NCBI GenBank assembly: GCA_036505635.1
Contig: DASXTC010000069.1
Span: 24,294 to 88,293, forward strand
Length of the DNA stretch: 64,000 bases
Direction: 5' to 3'
Source: DASXTC01 sp036505635
Lineage (GTDB): Bacteria > Acidobacteriota > Polarisedimenticolia > JACPZX01 > DASXTC01
This document shows positions 24,740 to 34,160 of the stretch, one piece after another. How positions within the stretch are numbered: position 1 is the first letter of the stretch; every line of letters starts with the position of its first letter. Position numbers and translations under genes: made by a program. The notes under the pieces are model-generated. The model did no database searches and had not been told where the DNA came from. It was given only the letters and a program-made list of their open reading frames with translations.

Positions 24740-25962
24740 GCGGACGCCTCTCCATCTGCTTCGTCTCGCCCCATGCGATGGGTGCGATCCTACAGACCGG
24801 GCCGGTCCCCCCGCCGACCAATGACGCGGGCAGGATCGGCGGCGCCGAGCTCCAGCAGGCCATCGTGGGCCGTGAGCTGGCGCGCCGGGGCCACCGGGTC
24901 ACCTTCCTGGTGGCGGACCCCGGCGGGCTCGACTCCCCGGATCCCGTCCCGGAGACCCTGGGGGGAATCCGCGTGATCGCCTACGCCGGGCCGCGGGCGC
25001 CCGAGACGGGGGCATCGACGGCGCCGGACTCCGGCAAAGGGTGGCGGATCGCCCGGGAAGCGGCCTTGCTCCTGCGCGCAATCCTCCGGGCCGAGGCCGA
25101 TGTCTACAGCGTGCGCTCCAATCACCTCTGCGCCGTGACGGTGGCCGGCATATGCAGGATGCTGCGGAAGCCGTTCGTCTTCGCCGCGGGGCATGACGGC
25201 AACTGCGACCCGGAGAGGGCGCACCACCCGCTCAACCCAATGGTGGCTGTCTCCTACGCGGCGGCGCTCAGGGGCGCGTCGGCCGTCGTCGCGCAGGGGG
25301 AGACACAGCGAGATCTGATCGAGAGAAACTTCGGAGCGAAGGCCCGCGTGATCCCCAGTGCGATCAGGCCGATGGACCCGCCCGCCCCGGGACCCCGCGA
25401 GGGGGTCCTCTGGGTCGGCTCCATCGAGCCGCGCAAGGGGCCCGACCGCGCCCTCGAGGTGGCCTCGGCGCTCCCGGGAGTCCGGTTCACCATGGTGGGC
25501 GGCGGCGTCCGCGGCGGCTGGCACGACGAGGTGGCCGCCCGGGCGAGCGCGCTTCCCAACGTGTCGTGGCTCGGCCCCCAGGCCCACCACGGGACCCTCG
25601 GGCTCTTCGACCGCGCGGCGCTCTACCTGAACACCTCGCGCTCTGAGGGGTTCCCCAATACTTTCCTCGAGGCGTGGATGCGCGGAGCCCCGGTGGTCAG
25701 CATGGACATCGATCCGGATGGCTGTCTCGCGCGACACGGTATGGGGCTGACGACCGGCGGGGTGGGCGAAACGGCCCAGGGGATCCTCGACCTGATCGGC
25801 GATCCGAGGCGTCGCGACGCGATGGCGCGCGCCGCCCGGTTCTTCGCCGAATCGAGGCACGGCATCGACTCCGTGGCCGACGCCTGGGAGGATCTCCTCG
25901 CGGATGCGGCGCTGGCCGGTGGATCGCGCGGCGCCGCCGTCGCGTCCGCGGGCTGCCGGTGA
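24736..25962 (+). CDS. Glycosyltransferase family 4
   Basis: A 408-residue GT-B enzyme starting at GTG 24736 (GTGA overlap). It begins SICFVSPHAMGAIL with a GGAELQQ donor-loop motif. The C-terminal domain shows VLWVGSIEPRKGPDRAL, VRFTMVGGGVRGG and the EX7E-like SRSEGFPNTFLEAWMRG. The insertion around residues 85-110 is rich in small residues. The sugar is unknown. Confidence 0.9.
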   Translation: MSGRLSICFVSPHAMGAILQTGPVPPPTNDAGRIGGAELQQAIVGRELARRGHRVTFLVADPGGLDSPDPVPETLGGIRVIAYAGPRAPETGASTAPDSGKGWRIAREAALLLRAILRAEADVYSVRSNHLCAVTVAGICRMLRKPFVFAAGHDGNCDPERAHHPLNPMVAVSYAAALRGASAVVAQGETQRDLIERNFGAKARVIPSAIRPMDPPAPGPREGVLWVGSIEPRKGPDRALEVASALPGVRFTMVGGGVRGGWHDEVAARASALPNVSWLGPQAHHGTLGLFDRAALYLNTSRSEGFPNTFLEAWMRGAPVVSMDIDPDGCLARHGMGLTTGGVGETAQGILDLIGDPRRRDAMARAARFFAESRHGIDSVADAWEDLLADAALAGGSRGAAVASAGCR

Positions 25963-27092
25963 GGGCGCTTCTGGTCACCGGCATGTATCCAAAGCCGGAT
26001 GACCCCGTCTTCGGCCGCTTCGTGGATGACCAGATGCGCGCGCTGGCGCTCCTCGAACCATCCCTGAGCTGGGATCTGCTCTTTTTCGACGGCCGCGCGT
26101 CGCGTCTGAACTACCTGAGGGCGATCCGTGAGGTGCGGCGCAGAGTCGCGCGCGCCCCCTACGACCTGGTCCACGCGCACTATGGACTCGCCGGGCTGGC
26201 GGCAGTCTGCCAGTCGCGCGCGCCGGTGGTGCTCACGCTGCACGGCAGCGACGTCGCGGTGCCGTGGCAGAGGGCCCTGACGCGTCTGGCGATCGCGCGG
26301 TCGGCCGCGGTGATCGCGGTGTCGCGCCGGATGAAGGAGACGCTCGAAGGTCCCGGTGGAGGCCCTGAAGGCGAGGTCGAGGTGATCCCCTGCGGGATCG
26401 ACCTCGAAAGATTCCACCCCCGGCCGGCCGCCGAGGCGAGACGGCGGCTCGGGTGGCCCGAGGGCGGCAAGCGGGTTCTCTTCCCTGGCGATCCGGGCCG
26501 CCGCGTCAAGGGGCACGGCCTGTTCCGCGCGGTCATCGGTTCGCTGCGGGACGCGGGCCTCGACCTGACGGAGGTGACTCTCGCCGGGGTTCCGCCGGAT
26601 CGAGTCCCGATCCTGATGAACGCCTGCGACCTCATGCTCATGACCTCGAGGTCCGAAGGGTCCCCCATGGTGGTCAAGGAGGCGATGGCATCCAACCTTC
26701 CGCTCGTCTCCCTCGACGTGGGGGACGTGGCCGAGGTGGCGGCCGGCGCGAGCCAGTGCGAGGTCGTGAACGCCCGTGCGGATTCTCCGAAGGCGAGGGA
26801 AGCTCTGGCCGGCGCCGCGCGGCGGATCCTGGAGGGCGGGGAGCGCAGCGGCGGGCGCGCGCGGGTGGCGCACCTGTCGCACGAGGCGATCGCCCGGCGC
26901 GTGCTCGCGATCTACCGCCGCGCCGCCGCGAGCCGGGATGGGCCCCTCATGTGCGGCCGCGACGCGGCCATCTTCGGGAGGGCCGGCGGCACACTGCCTG
27001 TCCCACTCGGGGACGATTCCTGCGCTGGCGGGCCGGGCCGGGCGGAGCCGGGCCGGGGTGAGAGGGGACGGAGCGACATCGTCATCCAGTGA
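25959..27092 (+). CDS. Glycosyltransferase family 4
   Basis: A 377-residue GT-B enzyme starting at GTG 25959 (GTGA overlap). The N-terminal domain has LLVTGMYPKPDDPVFGRFV and YDLVHAHYGLAGL, then VVLTLHGSDVAVPWQR. The C-terminal domain has RVLFPGDPGRRVKGHGLF and SRSEGSPMVVKEAMASN with the catalytic glutamate pair. About 40 low-complexity residues rich in Gly, Arg and Pro follow the domain. It is separated by 56 bases from the next gene, the longest gap inside the operon after wza. Confidence 0.9.
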   Translation: MRALLVTGMYPKPDDPVFGRFVDDQMRALALLEPSLSWDLLFFDGRASRLNYLRAIREVRRRVARAPYDLVHAHYGLAGLAAVCQSRAPVVLTLHGSDVAVPWQRALTRLAIARSAAVIAVSRRMKETLEGPGGGPEGEVEVIPCGIDLERFHPRPAAEARRRLGWPEGGKRVLFPGDPGRRVKGHGLFRAVIGSLRDAGLDLTEVTLAGVPPDRVPILMNACDLMLMTSRSEGSPMVVKEAMASNLPLVSLDVGDVAEVAAGASQCEVVNARADSPKAREALAGAARRILEGGERSGGRARVAHLSHEAIARRVLAIYRRAAASRDGPLMCGRDAAIFGRAGGTLPVPLGDDSCAGGPGRAEPGRGERGRSDIVIQ

Positions 27093-27148
27093 CTCCACCA
27101 TCCGGCCGATAAGAGACTCGCACCAGATTCGCCGCCGTGGAGGTACCG

Positions 27149-29071
27149 ATGGACGTCACTGTCCCGAAGCCGTTGCGCGTGGCCGTCGTTGCCTACACGC
27201 GTTACCGCACGGACGCCCGAGTGCGCAGGGAGGCGGAGGCCCTGGCCGCCCGAGGCGACTCGGTGGTGGCCTGGTGCCTGCGCTCCACGGGCCCATCGAT
27301 CGAGACGATCGCGGGCGTTCAGGTGCGCGAGCTTCGGGTGCGCCGGTACCGCGGCGACAGCTCCATCCTCTACCTCCTCTCGTACGCTCTCTTCATGATC
27401 GCCGCCGGGGCGGCACTGCTGGCCGGCCACCTGAGACGCCGCTACGACGTCGTGCACGTCCACAACATGCCCGACTTCATGGTCCTCGCGGCGCTGCCGG
27501 CGCGGCTCCTCGGGGCGCGCGTCATCCTGGACATCCATGACACGACGCCCGAGTCGTACGCCGGCAAGTTCGGCTTGCGCGCGAGCCACCCTCTGATACG
27601 GACGCTCGGGCTGGGAGAGCGGATCTGCGCGGCGTTGGCGCACGGCGTCATCGTCGTGCACGAGATCCAGAAGGACCTCGTCGTCTCGCGGGGGACGCCC
27701 GCCTCCCGGGTCACCGTCGTCATGAACAGCCCCGACGAGACCCTCTTCCCACCTGTGCGTCGGGACGAGATCCAGGCGCGTCACGTGACCCGCGAGAACG
27801 GGTTCAACCTCTCGTACCACGGCCTCGTGGCCCGACGTCACGGCCTCGATCTCCTGTTGCGGTCCGTGGCGAGCCTGACACATGCCATCCCCGGCCTCAG
27901 GCTGACCGTCTGCGGGGAAGGGGATCACCTCCCGGAGGTCTCGCGGCTGGCACGCGATCTCGGTCTGGAGAGGATCGTCACGTTCGCGGGGATGCTCCCT
28001 CTGGAACGGATGGCCGATCATCTGAGGGAAGCCGACCTGGAGGTCCTCCCCCTGCGCCGGGACGCGGCCACCGACCTGATGCTGCCCGTCAAGGCGATGG
28101 AGGCCATCGCGTGCGGCGTGCCGATCCTCTCCGCAGAGTGCCGCGCTCTGAGGAGGCACTTCGGTGACGACGCGATCCTCTTCTGCGAGTCCGGCGACCC
28201 TGAGGCGATGGCGCGCGCCATACACGGGGCCTGGCTCGATGGCGAGGGGAGGCTGGAGCGGGCGCGCCGCGCGTCGCTCCGGCTGGCCGGATACGCATGG
28301 AGGCACCAGAAGGAGCGCCTCATGGATCTGGTCGACGACCTGACGGGCCGCCACGACGGTGACCGCCTGGGGGCGCACCGCATCGCCAGTGAGTGCCGCA
28401 TCCATCCCAACGTCACCATCGGCCCCGGCGCCGTCATCGAGGAGTACGCGGTGATCGGCCGTCCCCCCGCGGGAGCCGAGCCGGGCCAGTACCCGACGGT
28501 GGTCGGAGCCGGCGCGGTCATCCGGTCCCACGCCGTGATCTACGCGGGTTGCGTCATCGGCGACAGGTTTCAGGCTGGACACCACTCCCTGGTCCGCGAG
28601 AACACGACGATCGGCGACGACGCGAGCCTCGGTAGCGGGAGCATCCTGGAGCACCACGTCACGGTGGGGGACCGGGTCCGGATCCACAGCCAGGCCTTCG
28701 TGCCGGAGACGACGGTGCTGGAGGATGGATGCTGGATCGGCCCGAACGTCGTGTTCACCAACGTGCCCCATCCTCTCTGTCCCAAGGCCAAGCAGTGTCT
28801 CAAGGGAGCGGTCGTGCAGCGCGGCGCGAAGATCGGCGCCAACACGACGCTGCTGCCCGACATCACGATCGGCCGGGACGCGCTCGTGGGCGCCGGGTCC
28901 CTTGTCCTGGGGGACGTGCCGCCGGGCGTCGTGGTCGCCGGCACGCCGGCGAGAGTCATCAAGGAGATCAGGGACCTGTCGTGCCCGTACGGATTGATCG
29001 AACGACCCTACGAGAGCGCCGCCGTCCAGCGGGGCGCAGGAGCCGCCATTCATGCCCGTCCCGCTCGTTGA
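27149..29071 (+). CDS. Fusion: GT4 glycosyltransferase and left-handed beta-helix acyltransferase
   Basis: A 640-residue two-domain protein. ATG 27149 follows GGAGGT at 27139-27144; a GTG 12 bases earlier is less likely. Residues about 10-385 are a GT-B glycosyltransferase (VVAYTRYRTDARVRREAEAL, VVHVHNMPDFMVL, LTVCGEGDHLPEV, VLPLRRDAATDLMLPVKAME). Residues about 400-620 are a hexapeptide-repeat acyltransferase (VTIGPGAVIEEYAVIG, GDRVRIHSQAFVPE, GANTTLLPDITIG, VVVAGTPARVIKEI) like WbpD/WlbB N-acetyltransferases that act on UDP-3-amino sugars. The two activities are normally separate genes. The next genes encode a WbpE-like aminotransferase and a WbpB-like dehydrogenase, so sugar synthesis and transfer are linked here. 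Confidence 0.9.
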   Translation: MDVTVPKPLRVAVVAYTRYRTDARVRREAEALAARGDSVVAWCLRSTGPSIETIAGVQVRELRVRRYRGDSSILYLLSYALFMIAAGAALLAGHLRRRYDVVHVHNMPDFMVLAALPARLLGARVILDIHDTTPESYAGKFGLRASHPLIRTLGLGERICAALAHGVIVVHEIQKDLVVSRGTPASRVTVVMNSPDETLFPPVRRDEIQARHVTRENGFNLSYHGLVARRHGLDLLLRSVASLTHAIPGLRLTVCGEGDHLPEVSRLARDLGLERIVTFAGMLPLERMADHLREADLEVLPLRRDAATDLMLPVKAMEAIACGVPILSAECRALRRHFGDDAILFCESGDPEAMARAIHGAWLDGEGRLERARRASLRLAGYAWRHQKERLMDLVDDLTGRHDGDRLGAHRIASECRIHPNVTIGPGAVIEEYAVIGRPPAGAEPGQYPTVVGAGAVIRSHAVIYAGCVIGDRFQAGHHSLVRENTTIGDDASLGSGSILEHHVTVGDRVRIHSQAFVPETTVLEDGCWIGPNVVFTNVPHPLCPKAKQCLKGAVVQRGAKIGANTTLLPDITIGRDALVGAGSLVLGDVPPGVVVAGTPARVIKEIRDLSCPYGLIERPYESAAVQRGAGAAIHARPAR

Positions 29072-30164
29072 TCTCAAGGCCCAGCACGCCGCCATCAGAT
29101 CGGAAATCGACGACGCCATCCAGGGGGTGATCGAGAGCGCCTCTTTCGTGGGCGGCCCCCGGGTGGCGGCGTTCGAAGCCGCGTTCGCCTCCTTCTGCCG
29201 GGCGCCGCATGCGGTGGGGGTGGGCAACGGCACCGACGCGCTCGTCCTCGCGCTGAAAACCTGCGGTGTCTCCGGCGGCGAGGTCGTCACGGCGCCGAAT
29301 TCCTTCGTGGCGACCGCCGAGGCGATCACCCTGGCGGGGGCCACGCCCGTCTTCGCAGACGTCGACCCGGACACCCTCACGCTGTCCCCCGAGAGGCTGG
29401 AGGAGGCCCTCACGGAGAGGACGCGGGCGATCGTTCCCGTGCATCTGTACGGGCAGACGGCCGACATGGATCCCATCCTGAGAATCGCGCGCAGCCGCGG
29501 TCTGGCGGTCATCGAGGACGCGTGCCAGGCCCACGGCGCGGAGTACCACGGCCGGCGGGCCGGCACACTGGGAGACGCCGCGGCCTTTTCCTTCTACCCG
29601 GGGAAGAACCTGGGCGCCTGCGGCGACGCCGGCGCGGTCGTCACCGCGGACGCCGCCCTGGCCGCGCGGGTGAGGATGGTCCGCAACCACGGCCGCACCG
29701 GCAAGTACGACCACGCCGTGGAGGGAATCAACTCCCGTCTCGACGCGATCCAGGCCGCGATTCTCTCGGCGAAGCTGCCGCACCTGGAGCGGTGGAATGC
29801 CGCGCGGCGGGAGCTGGCGGCGCTCTACCGCGAGGCGCTCGCCGATGTGGACGGGATCGCGCCGACCGTGGAGGCGCCCGGACGACGTCACGTCTATCAC
29901 CTCTTCGTGGTGCGGACCGTGCGCCGCGACGAACTGCTCGCGAGCCTCCGTTCCCGCGGCATCGACGCAGGCGTGCACTATCCGATCCCGCTTCACCGGC
30001 TCGAGGCCTACCGGCGCCTGGACCTTCCGATCGGATCGTTCCCGGTCGCCGAGGCGGCGAGCCGCGAGGTCCTCTCGCTTCCAATGTTCCCCGAGATGAC
30101 GCACGACCAGGTCCTCGGCGTCTGCGGGGCCGTCAGGGAGTTCAGCGCGAGGGCCGCGGCATGA
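29052..30164 (+). CDS. DegT/DnrJ/EryC1 aminotransferase (WbpE-like)
   Basis: A 370-residue PLP aminotransferase; ATG 29052 lies 20 bases inside the end of the fusion gene. Family features are VPLVDLKAQHAAIRSEID at the N-terminus, GVGNGTDALVLALK, EDACQAHGAEY, and the PLP-lysine segment SFYPGKNLGACGDAGAV. This branch includes WbpE/WlbC, which aminate position 3 of a UDP-keto uronic acid. The neighbouring dehydrogenase and acetyltransferase domain support production of a 3-acetamido sugar such as the ManNAc3NAcA/GlcNAc3NAcA type. The substrate is inferred. Confidence 0.92.
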   Translation: MPVPLVDLKAQHAAIRSEIDDAIQGVIESASFVGGPRVAAFEAAFASFCRAPHAVGVGNGTDALVLALKTCGVSGGEVVTAPNSFVATAEAITLAGATPVFADVDPDTLTLSPERLEEALTERTRAIVPVHLYGQTADMDPILRIARSRGLAVIEDACQAHGAEYHGRRAGTLGDAAAFSFYPGKNLGACGDAGAVVTADAALAARVRMVRNHGRTGKYDHAVEGINSRLDAIQAAILSAKLPHLERWNAARRELAALYREALADVDGIAPTVEAPGRRHVYHLFVVRTVRRDELLASLRSRGIDAGVHYPIPLHRLEAYRRLDLPIGSFPVAEAASREVLSLPMFPEMTHDQVLGVCGAVREFSARAAA

Positions 30165-31222
30165 TCGAGGTGGGGCTCGTGGGATGCGGGTACTGGGGCC
30201 CCAACCTCATCCGCAACTTCATGAAGACGGGCGAGTGCCGCGTCGCCGCCGTGGCCGACCGCCGTCCCGAAAGACGCGCCTACGTGCGGGAGAACTTCCC
30301 GGACGTCCGCGCCGTCGAGGACCACACTGACCTGCTGCTCGACGGGCGGATCGACGCGGTCGTGATCGCCACCGAGCCGCCGACCCACCACCATCTCGCG
30401 GCGGAGTTCATCGAGGCCGGCAGATCCGTGCTGGTGGAGAAGCCCCTCGCGATGTCTGTGGCCGAGGCCTCGGACCTCATCGAACGGGCCGAGAGGCGCG
30501 GCGTGGTCCTCATGGTGGGGCACACCTTCGAGTTCAATCCCGCCGTGCGTGCCCTGAAAAGGTACCTGCGCGCCGGGGAGGTCGGGGAGGTCTATTACCT
30601 CTACGCGCACCGGCTGAACCTGGGGATCGTGCGGCGCGAGATCAACGCGATGTGGAACCTGGCGCCCCACGACCTGTCCATCATCATCCACCTGCTCGAG
30701 ATGGAGCCGGTGGCCGTTTCGGCGACGGGCGTGTCGTGCCTCCAGAGGAAAATCGAAGACGTCGTCTTCCTCAATCTGGTCTTCGCCGGCGGAGTGACGG
30801 CGCACGTCCACGTCTCCTGGCTCGACCCCGGCAAGGTGCGCCGGCTCACGGTTGTCGGCAGCCGCAAGATGATCGTTTACGACGACGTGGCCGAGGCGAA
30901 GATCCGGATCTACGACAAGGGAATCACCCGGACGGGCCCCTCGTCCCCGCTCGATCAGCCCGATGACTTCTCGAAATTCCAGCTCATCCAGCGCGCCGGC
31001 GACGTCCTGCTGCCGCATATCGAGTTCACCGAGCCGCTCTCCCTCGAGTGCCGGCACTTCGTGGAGTGCGTGCGGGAGGGGAAACGTCCTCTCACCGACG
31101 GGGAGAACGGCTTGAGGGTGGTCCGCGTGCTCGAGGCGGCTCAGAAGTCTCTGATGAACGGCGGCGTGATGGTCGAGACCGGAGCGTCGGAGCGGCGCGC
31201 CGCTCTGTCGGCGGCGGGATAG
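30161..31222 (+). CDS. Gfo/Idh/MocA dehydrogenase (WbpB-like)
   Basis: A 353-residue NAD(P)-dependent sugar dehydrogenase starting at ATG 30161 (ATGA overlap). The Rossmann start is EVGLVGCGYWGPNLIRNF, with VVIATEPPTHHHLAAEF and the EKP active-site lysine motif LVEKPLAMS. The C-terminal alpha/beta sheet has NAMWNLAPHDLSII, with the catalytic-type His. WbpB-like members oxidise C3 of UDP-GlcNAc uronic acid before amination by WbpE, which is the preceding gene here. It ends nine bases before the sugar transferase. Confidence 0.9.
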   Translation: MIEVGLVGCGYWGPNLIRNFMKTGECRVAAVADRRPERRAYVRENFPDVRAVEDHTDLLLDGRIDAVVIATEPPTHHHLAAEFIEAGRSVLVEKPLAMSVAEASDLIERAERRGVVLMVGHTFEFNPAVRALKRYLRAGEVGEVYYLYAHRLNLGIVRREINAMWNLAPHDLSIIIHLLEMEPVAVSATGVSCLQRKIEDVVFLNLVFAGGVTAHVHVSWLDPGKVRRLTVVGSRKMIVYDDVAEAKIRIYDKGITRTGPSSPLDQPDDFSKFQLIQRAGDVLLPHIEFTEPLSLECRHFVECVREGKRPLTDGENGLRVVRVLEAAQKSLMNGGVMVETGASERRAALSAAG

Positions 31223-31231
31223 GGGGTCGGC

Positions 31232-32125
31232 ATGGCTGAGGCCCGAGCGATCCGAGATCAGGCCGGCGGCCAGGGGCTCAGGCTGGTCCCGCATCCTAGA
31301 CGGGAGGGCCAGGCCTTGCTCGTGACCGCGGGCGGGGCGCCCTTCGATGAGATCGCGGGCCTCGTGGAGCGGCACCGGCAGGCGGGGCTCGATCTGCTCG
31401 TGCGCGGCGAGCGCGTGGAGCGGGTGGCGCGCCTTCTGGAGGGACCGGTTCTCGACGGCGCCCCCACCGTGCTGGTGCGCGGCGGCGGCGAGGAGACCGC
31501 GGCCATCGGAGCAGGTCAGCGCCTGCTCGATCTGATCCTCGGAGCTGTCCTGCTGTCGACCCTCCTGCCGGTTCTCGCGGCGATCGCGCTGGCGGTGAAG
31601 CTCACATCGCGCGGGCCGGTCCTGCATCGCGCGTTGGTGATCGGACAGTCCGGCCAGAGCTTCGTCTGGCGCAAGTTCCGGACGATGCGCGTCGGCGCCC
31701 CGGCCGACCGGCACAGGGAGGCCGCGAGGCGGTTCATCACCGGAACCGACGGCGACTTCAGGCGCACGGGCGTCTTCAAGATGCAGGAGGACGATCGCGT
31801 CACGCGGGTCGGCGCGCTCCTGAGGCGGCACAGCCTCGACGAGCTGCCCCAGCTCTTCGACGTTATCGCGGGACGCATGAGCCTGGTCGGCCCGCGCCCC
31901 TGCCTGCCCTACGAATGGGACCTCTATGCGCCGCACCATCGACGCAGGTTCGACGTGAAGCCAGGCATGACCGGCCTGTGGCAGGTGCTGGGCCGCAGCC
32001 GGGTGGACTTCGAGGAGATGGTGTTCCTGGATCGCTGCTGGGCGTGGAATCGCTCGATCGGGCTCTACCTGGGCACCCTGGCCCGGACGGCGAGGGTCGT
32101 ACTGCGCGGAGAGGGAGGCTACTGA
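31232..32125 (+). CDS. Initiating sugar-phosphate transferase (PNPT, WcaJ/RfbP-like), short form
   Basis: A 297-residue membrane enzyme that transfers a sugar-1-phosphate from a nucleotide donor to undecaprenyl phosphate and so starts each repeat unit. Residues about 95-125 form the single membrane segment (LLDLILGAVLLSTLLPVLAA). The catalytic domain is canonical: WRKFRTMRV, LRRHSLDELPQLFDVIAG with the Asp-Glu pair, MSLVGPRPC and KPGMTGLWQVLGRS. It lacks the N-terminal four-helix membrane module of full-length WcaJ; a soluble 90-residue N-terminal part replaces it. Start ATG 31232 follows a G-rich site. Confidence 0.92.
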   Translation: MAEARAIRDQAGGQGLRLVPHPRREGQALLVTAGGAPFDEIAGLVERHRQAGLDLLVRGERVERVARLLEGPVLDGAPTVLVRGGGEETAAIGAGQRLLDLILGAVLLSTLLPVLAAIALAVKLTSRGPVLHRALVIGQSGQSFVWRKFRTMRVGAPADRHREAARRFITGTDGDFRRTGVFKMQEDDRVTRVGALLRRHSLDELPQLFDVIAGRMSLVGPRPCLPYEWDLYAPHHRRRFDVKPGMTGLWQVLGRSRVDFEEMVFLDRCWAWNRSIGLYLGTLARTARVVLRGEGGY

Positions 32126-32127
32126 AG

Positions 32128-33168
32128 ATGATCGGCGTCGGGGTGGCCGGGTGCGGCTACTGGGGCTCCAAGGTGATCCTCAGCCTCGAGGCCACGCCGG
32201 GATTGCGCGTGGTCGCCGCAAGCGATCCGAAGGAGGGCAGGCGCGCCTACGTCGAACGGAACCATCCCGGGATGGCCGTCATCTCCGGCTTCGAGGCGTT
32301 GCTCGAGATGGAGGAGGTCGAGGCGATCTGGCTGGCGACGCCCGTGGGCACCCACGCGCCCTTCGCGCGCGAGGCGCTGGCGCGCGGCAGGCACGTGCTT
32401 GTGGAAAAGCCGATGGCCACTCGCGCGGACGAGGCCGCCGCGCTGGTCGAGCTGGCGGACCGCAAGGGGGTCGAGCTGCACGTCGGGCACACCTATCTTC
32501 ACAGCCCCGCGGTGGCGGAGCTCCGGCGGCTGCTCGCCGACGGCGCGCATGGCCGGACCTGCTACATCGCCAGCGAGAGGATCAACCCGGGACCGCCCGC
32601 CACGGAGGTGAGCGTGCTGTGGGATCTGGCGGTGCACGACGTGGCGATCCTTCTCGACCTGATCGACCAGACGCCCATCACGGTGTCGGCGACGGCGGGA
32701 CGTTGGCGTCACTCCGACCTCGCCGAGATGGTCATGCTCACTCTGCAGATGGAGGGCGATGTCTCGGCGCAGGTTCACGTGAGCTGGATGTCGGCCCTGA
32801 AGACCCGGGTGATGAAGATCTTCGGCACGGTGGCGACGCTCGTGTATGACGATCTGGCGGATCCGCCGATACGCTGGATCGGAGCGGCGGCCGACAATCG
32901 GCGCGACGCCGGCGACGCGGCGGCGGTCCACCTGGCCTACGGTCCCGGGGAAACCCGGGAGTTCCGCCCGGCGGGCCCGCAGCCCCTCCTGGCTGAGTGC
33001 GCGGCGTTTCGGGACGCCATGGCGTCCGGCCGGCGGGCTCCCAATGAAGGGAGGCGGGCGGTCCGGGTGGTGGAGGTTCTGGAGGCGGCGGAGATCTCCC
33101 TGGCGTCGGCGGGAGCCCGCGTCGCGCTCGAAGAGACGCGCCCGGCCGCGATGGGTGGCGGCCGATGA
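32128..33168 (+). CDS. Gfo/Idh/MocA family dehydrogenase, second copy
   Basis: A 346-residue oxidoreductase; ATG 32128 follows GGGAGG two bases after the transferase stop. It has IGVGVAGCGYWGSKVILSLE, IWLATPVGTHAPFAREAL, LVEKPMATRADEAA and VLWDLAVHDVAILLDL, the same order of motifs as the copy at 30161, with clear divergence. Two paralogues suggest either two sugars or consecutive steps. It overlaps the ATP-grasp gene (ATGA). Confidence 0.9.
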   Translation: MIGVGVAGCGYWGSKVILSLEATPGLRVVAASDPKEGRRAYVERNHPGMAVISGFEALLEMEEVEAIWLATPVGTHAPFAREALARGRHVLVEKPMATRADEAAALVELADRKGVELHVGHTYLHSPAVAELRRLLADGAHGRTCYIASERINPGPPATEVSVLWDLAVHDVAILLDLIDQTPITVSATAGRWRHSDLAEMVMLTLQMEGDVSAQVHVSWMSALKTRVMKIFGTVATLVYDDLADPPIRWIGAAADNRRDAGDAAAVHLAYGPGETREFRPAGPQPLLAECAAFRDAMASGRRAPNEGRRAVRVVEVLEAAEISLASAGARVALEETRPAAMGGGR

Positions 33169-34160
33169 AGAATCAGGCCACCGTCGTCGTCACGGGAGCC
33201 GGCTCGTCCACCGCGATGGGCGTCATCAAGGGGCTGGCCCGGCAGAAGGAGCTGGCGGTCAGGGTGGTGTCGTGCGACGTGGAGTCCATGTCGGCGGGGG
33301 CCTACCTTGCCCAGGCCTTCCGACGCGTCCCCCCCGTATCGGATCCCTCCTACCTCGCGGTCATGCTCGAGGTGTGCGCGAGCGAGAAGGCCGATCTGCT
33401 CATCCCGATCGTGGACGCCGAGTTCGGGCTTCTCGCCCGCAACCGGAGCCTGTTCGAGGAGGCGGGGACGCGCGTCGCGGTGGCTTCCGAGGAGGCGCTC
33501 GGGATCTGCACGGACAAGGAGGCGACGGTCCGCTTCTTCCTCTCGATCGGGATCGCCGCCCCGCGCACGTGGCGTCCGGAGGATCTGGACCCCCGTCCCG
33601 GAGACTTCCCGCTGATCCTCAAGCCGCGTCTGGGGGGGAGGGGCAGCATCGGGGTCCACCGCGTCGACGATCGGGACGAGTACAGGTTCCATCTGGCAAA
33701 GGCGGGTGACTGCATCGTCCAGGAGTTCATCGAGGGGGACGAGTTCACCATGGACACTCTGAGCGACTTCGACGGCCGACCCCTCGCGGTGATCCCGCGG
33801 CGTCGCCTCGAGGTCAGGTCGGGCATCTCCTACAAGGGTCTGGTGGTGCGCGATCAGGAGATGATCGATCTGTGCTGCCGCATCCTCCGCACCCTCGGCC
33901 AGCCGGGCCCCTCCTGCATCCAATGCATCATCCGCGGCGGCGTGCGCCATTTCATCGAGATCAATCCGCGTTTCGGCGGCGGCACCGCTTTCACCATCGC
34001 GGGCGCCGGCGTCAACACGCCGTTGATGCTGGTCCGCGCCGCGCTTGGCCACCCGATGACGGCACGAATCGGGGATTTCCGCGACGGCGTCACTCTCCTG
34101 CGGTACTGGGACGAGGTGGTCGTGCTTCCCGGCGGCGCCGGTGGTGGGCCCTGGACGTGA
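33165..34160 (+). CDS. ATP-grasp ligase
   Basis: A 331-residue protein starting at ATG 33165 (ATGA overlap). The N-terminal pre-ATP-grasp domain (VVVTGAGSSTAMGVIKGLAR) resembles carbamoyl-phosphate-synthase-like and PylC-like enzymes. The ATP-grasp domain has the glycine-rich loop LKPRLGGRGSIGVHRV, IVQEFIEGDEFTMD and the metal site HFIEINPRFGGG. These ligases join a carboxylate to an amine or similar nucleophile using ATP. In a polysaccharide operon it may couple an amino acid or other acid to an amino sugar. Substrate unknown. Confidence 0.88.
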   Translation: MKNQATVVVTGAGSSTAMGVIKGLARQKELAVRVVSCDVESMSAGAYLAQAFRRVPPVSDPSYLAVMLEVCASEKADLLIPIVDAEFGLLARNRSLFEEAGTRVAVASEEALGICTDKEATVRFFLSIGIAAPRTWRPEDLDPRPGDFPLILKPRLGGRGSIGVHRVDDRDEYRFHLAKAGDCIVQEFIEGDEFTMDTLSDFDGRPLAVIPRRRLEVRSGISYKGLVVRDQEMIDLCCRILRTLGQPGPSCIQCIIRGGVRHFIEINPRFGGGTAFTIAGAGVNTPLMLVRAALGHPMTARIGDFRDGVTLLRYWDEVVVLPGGAGGGPWT

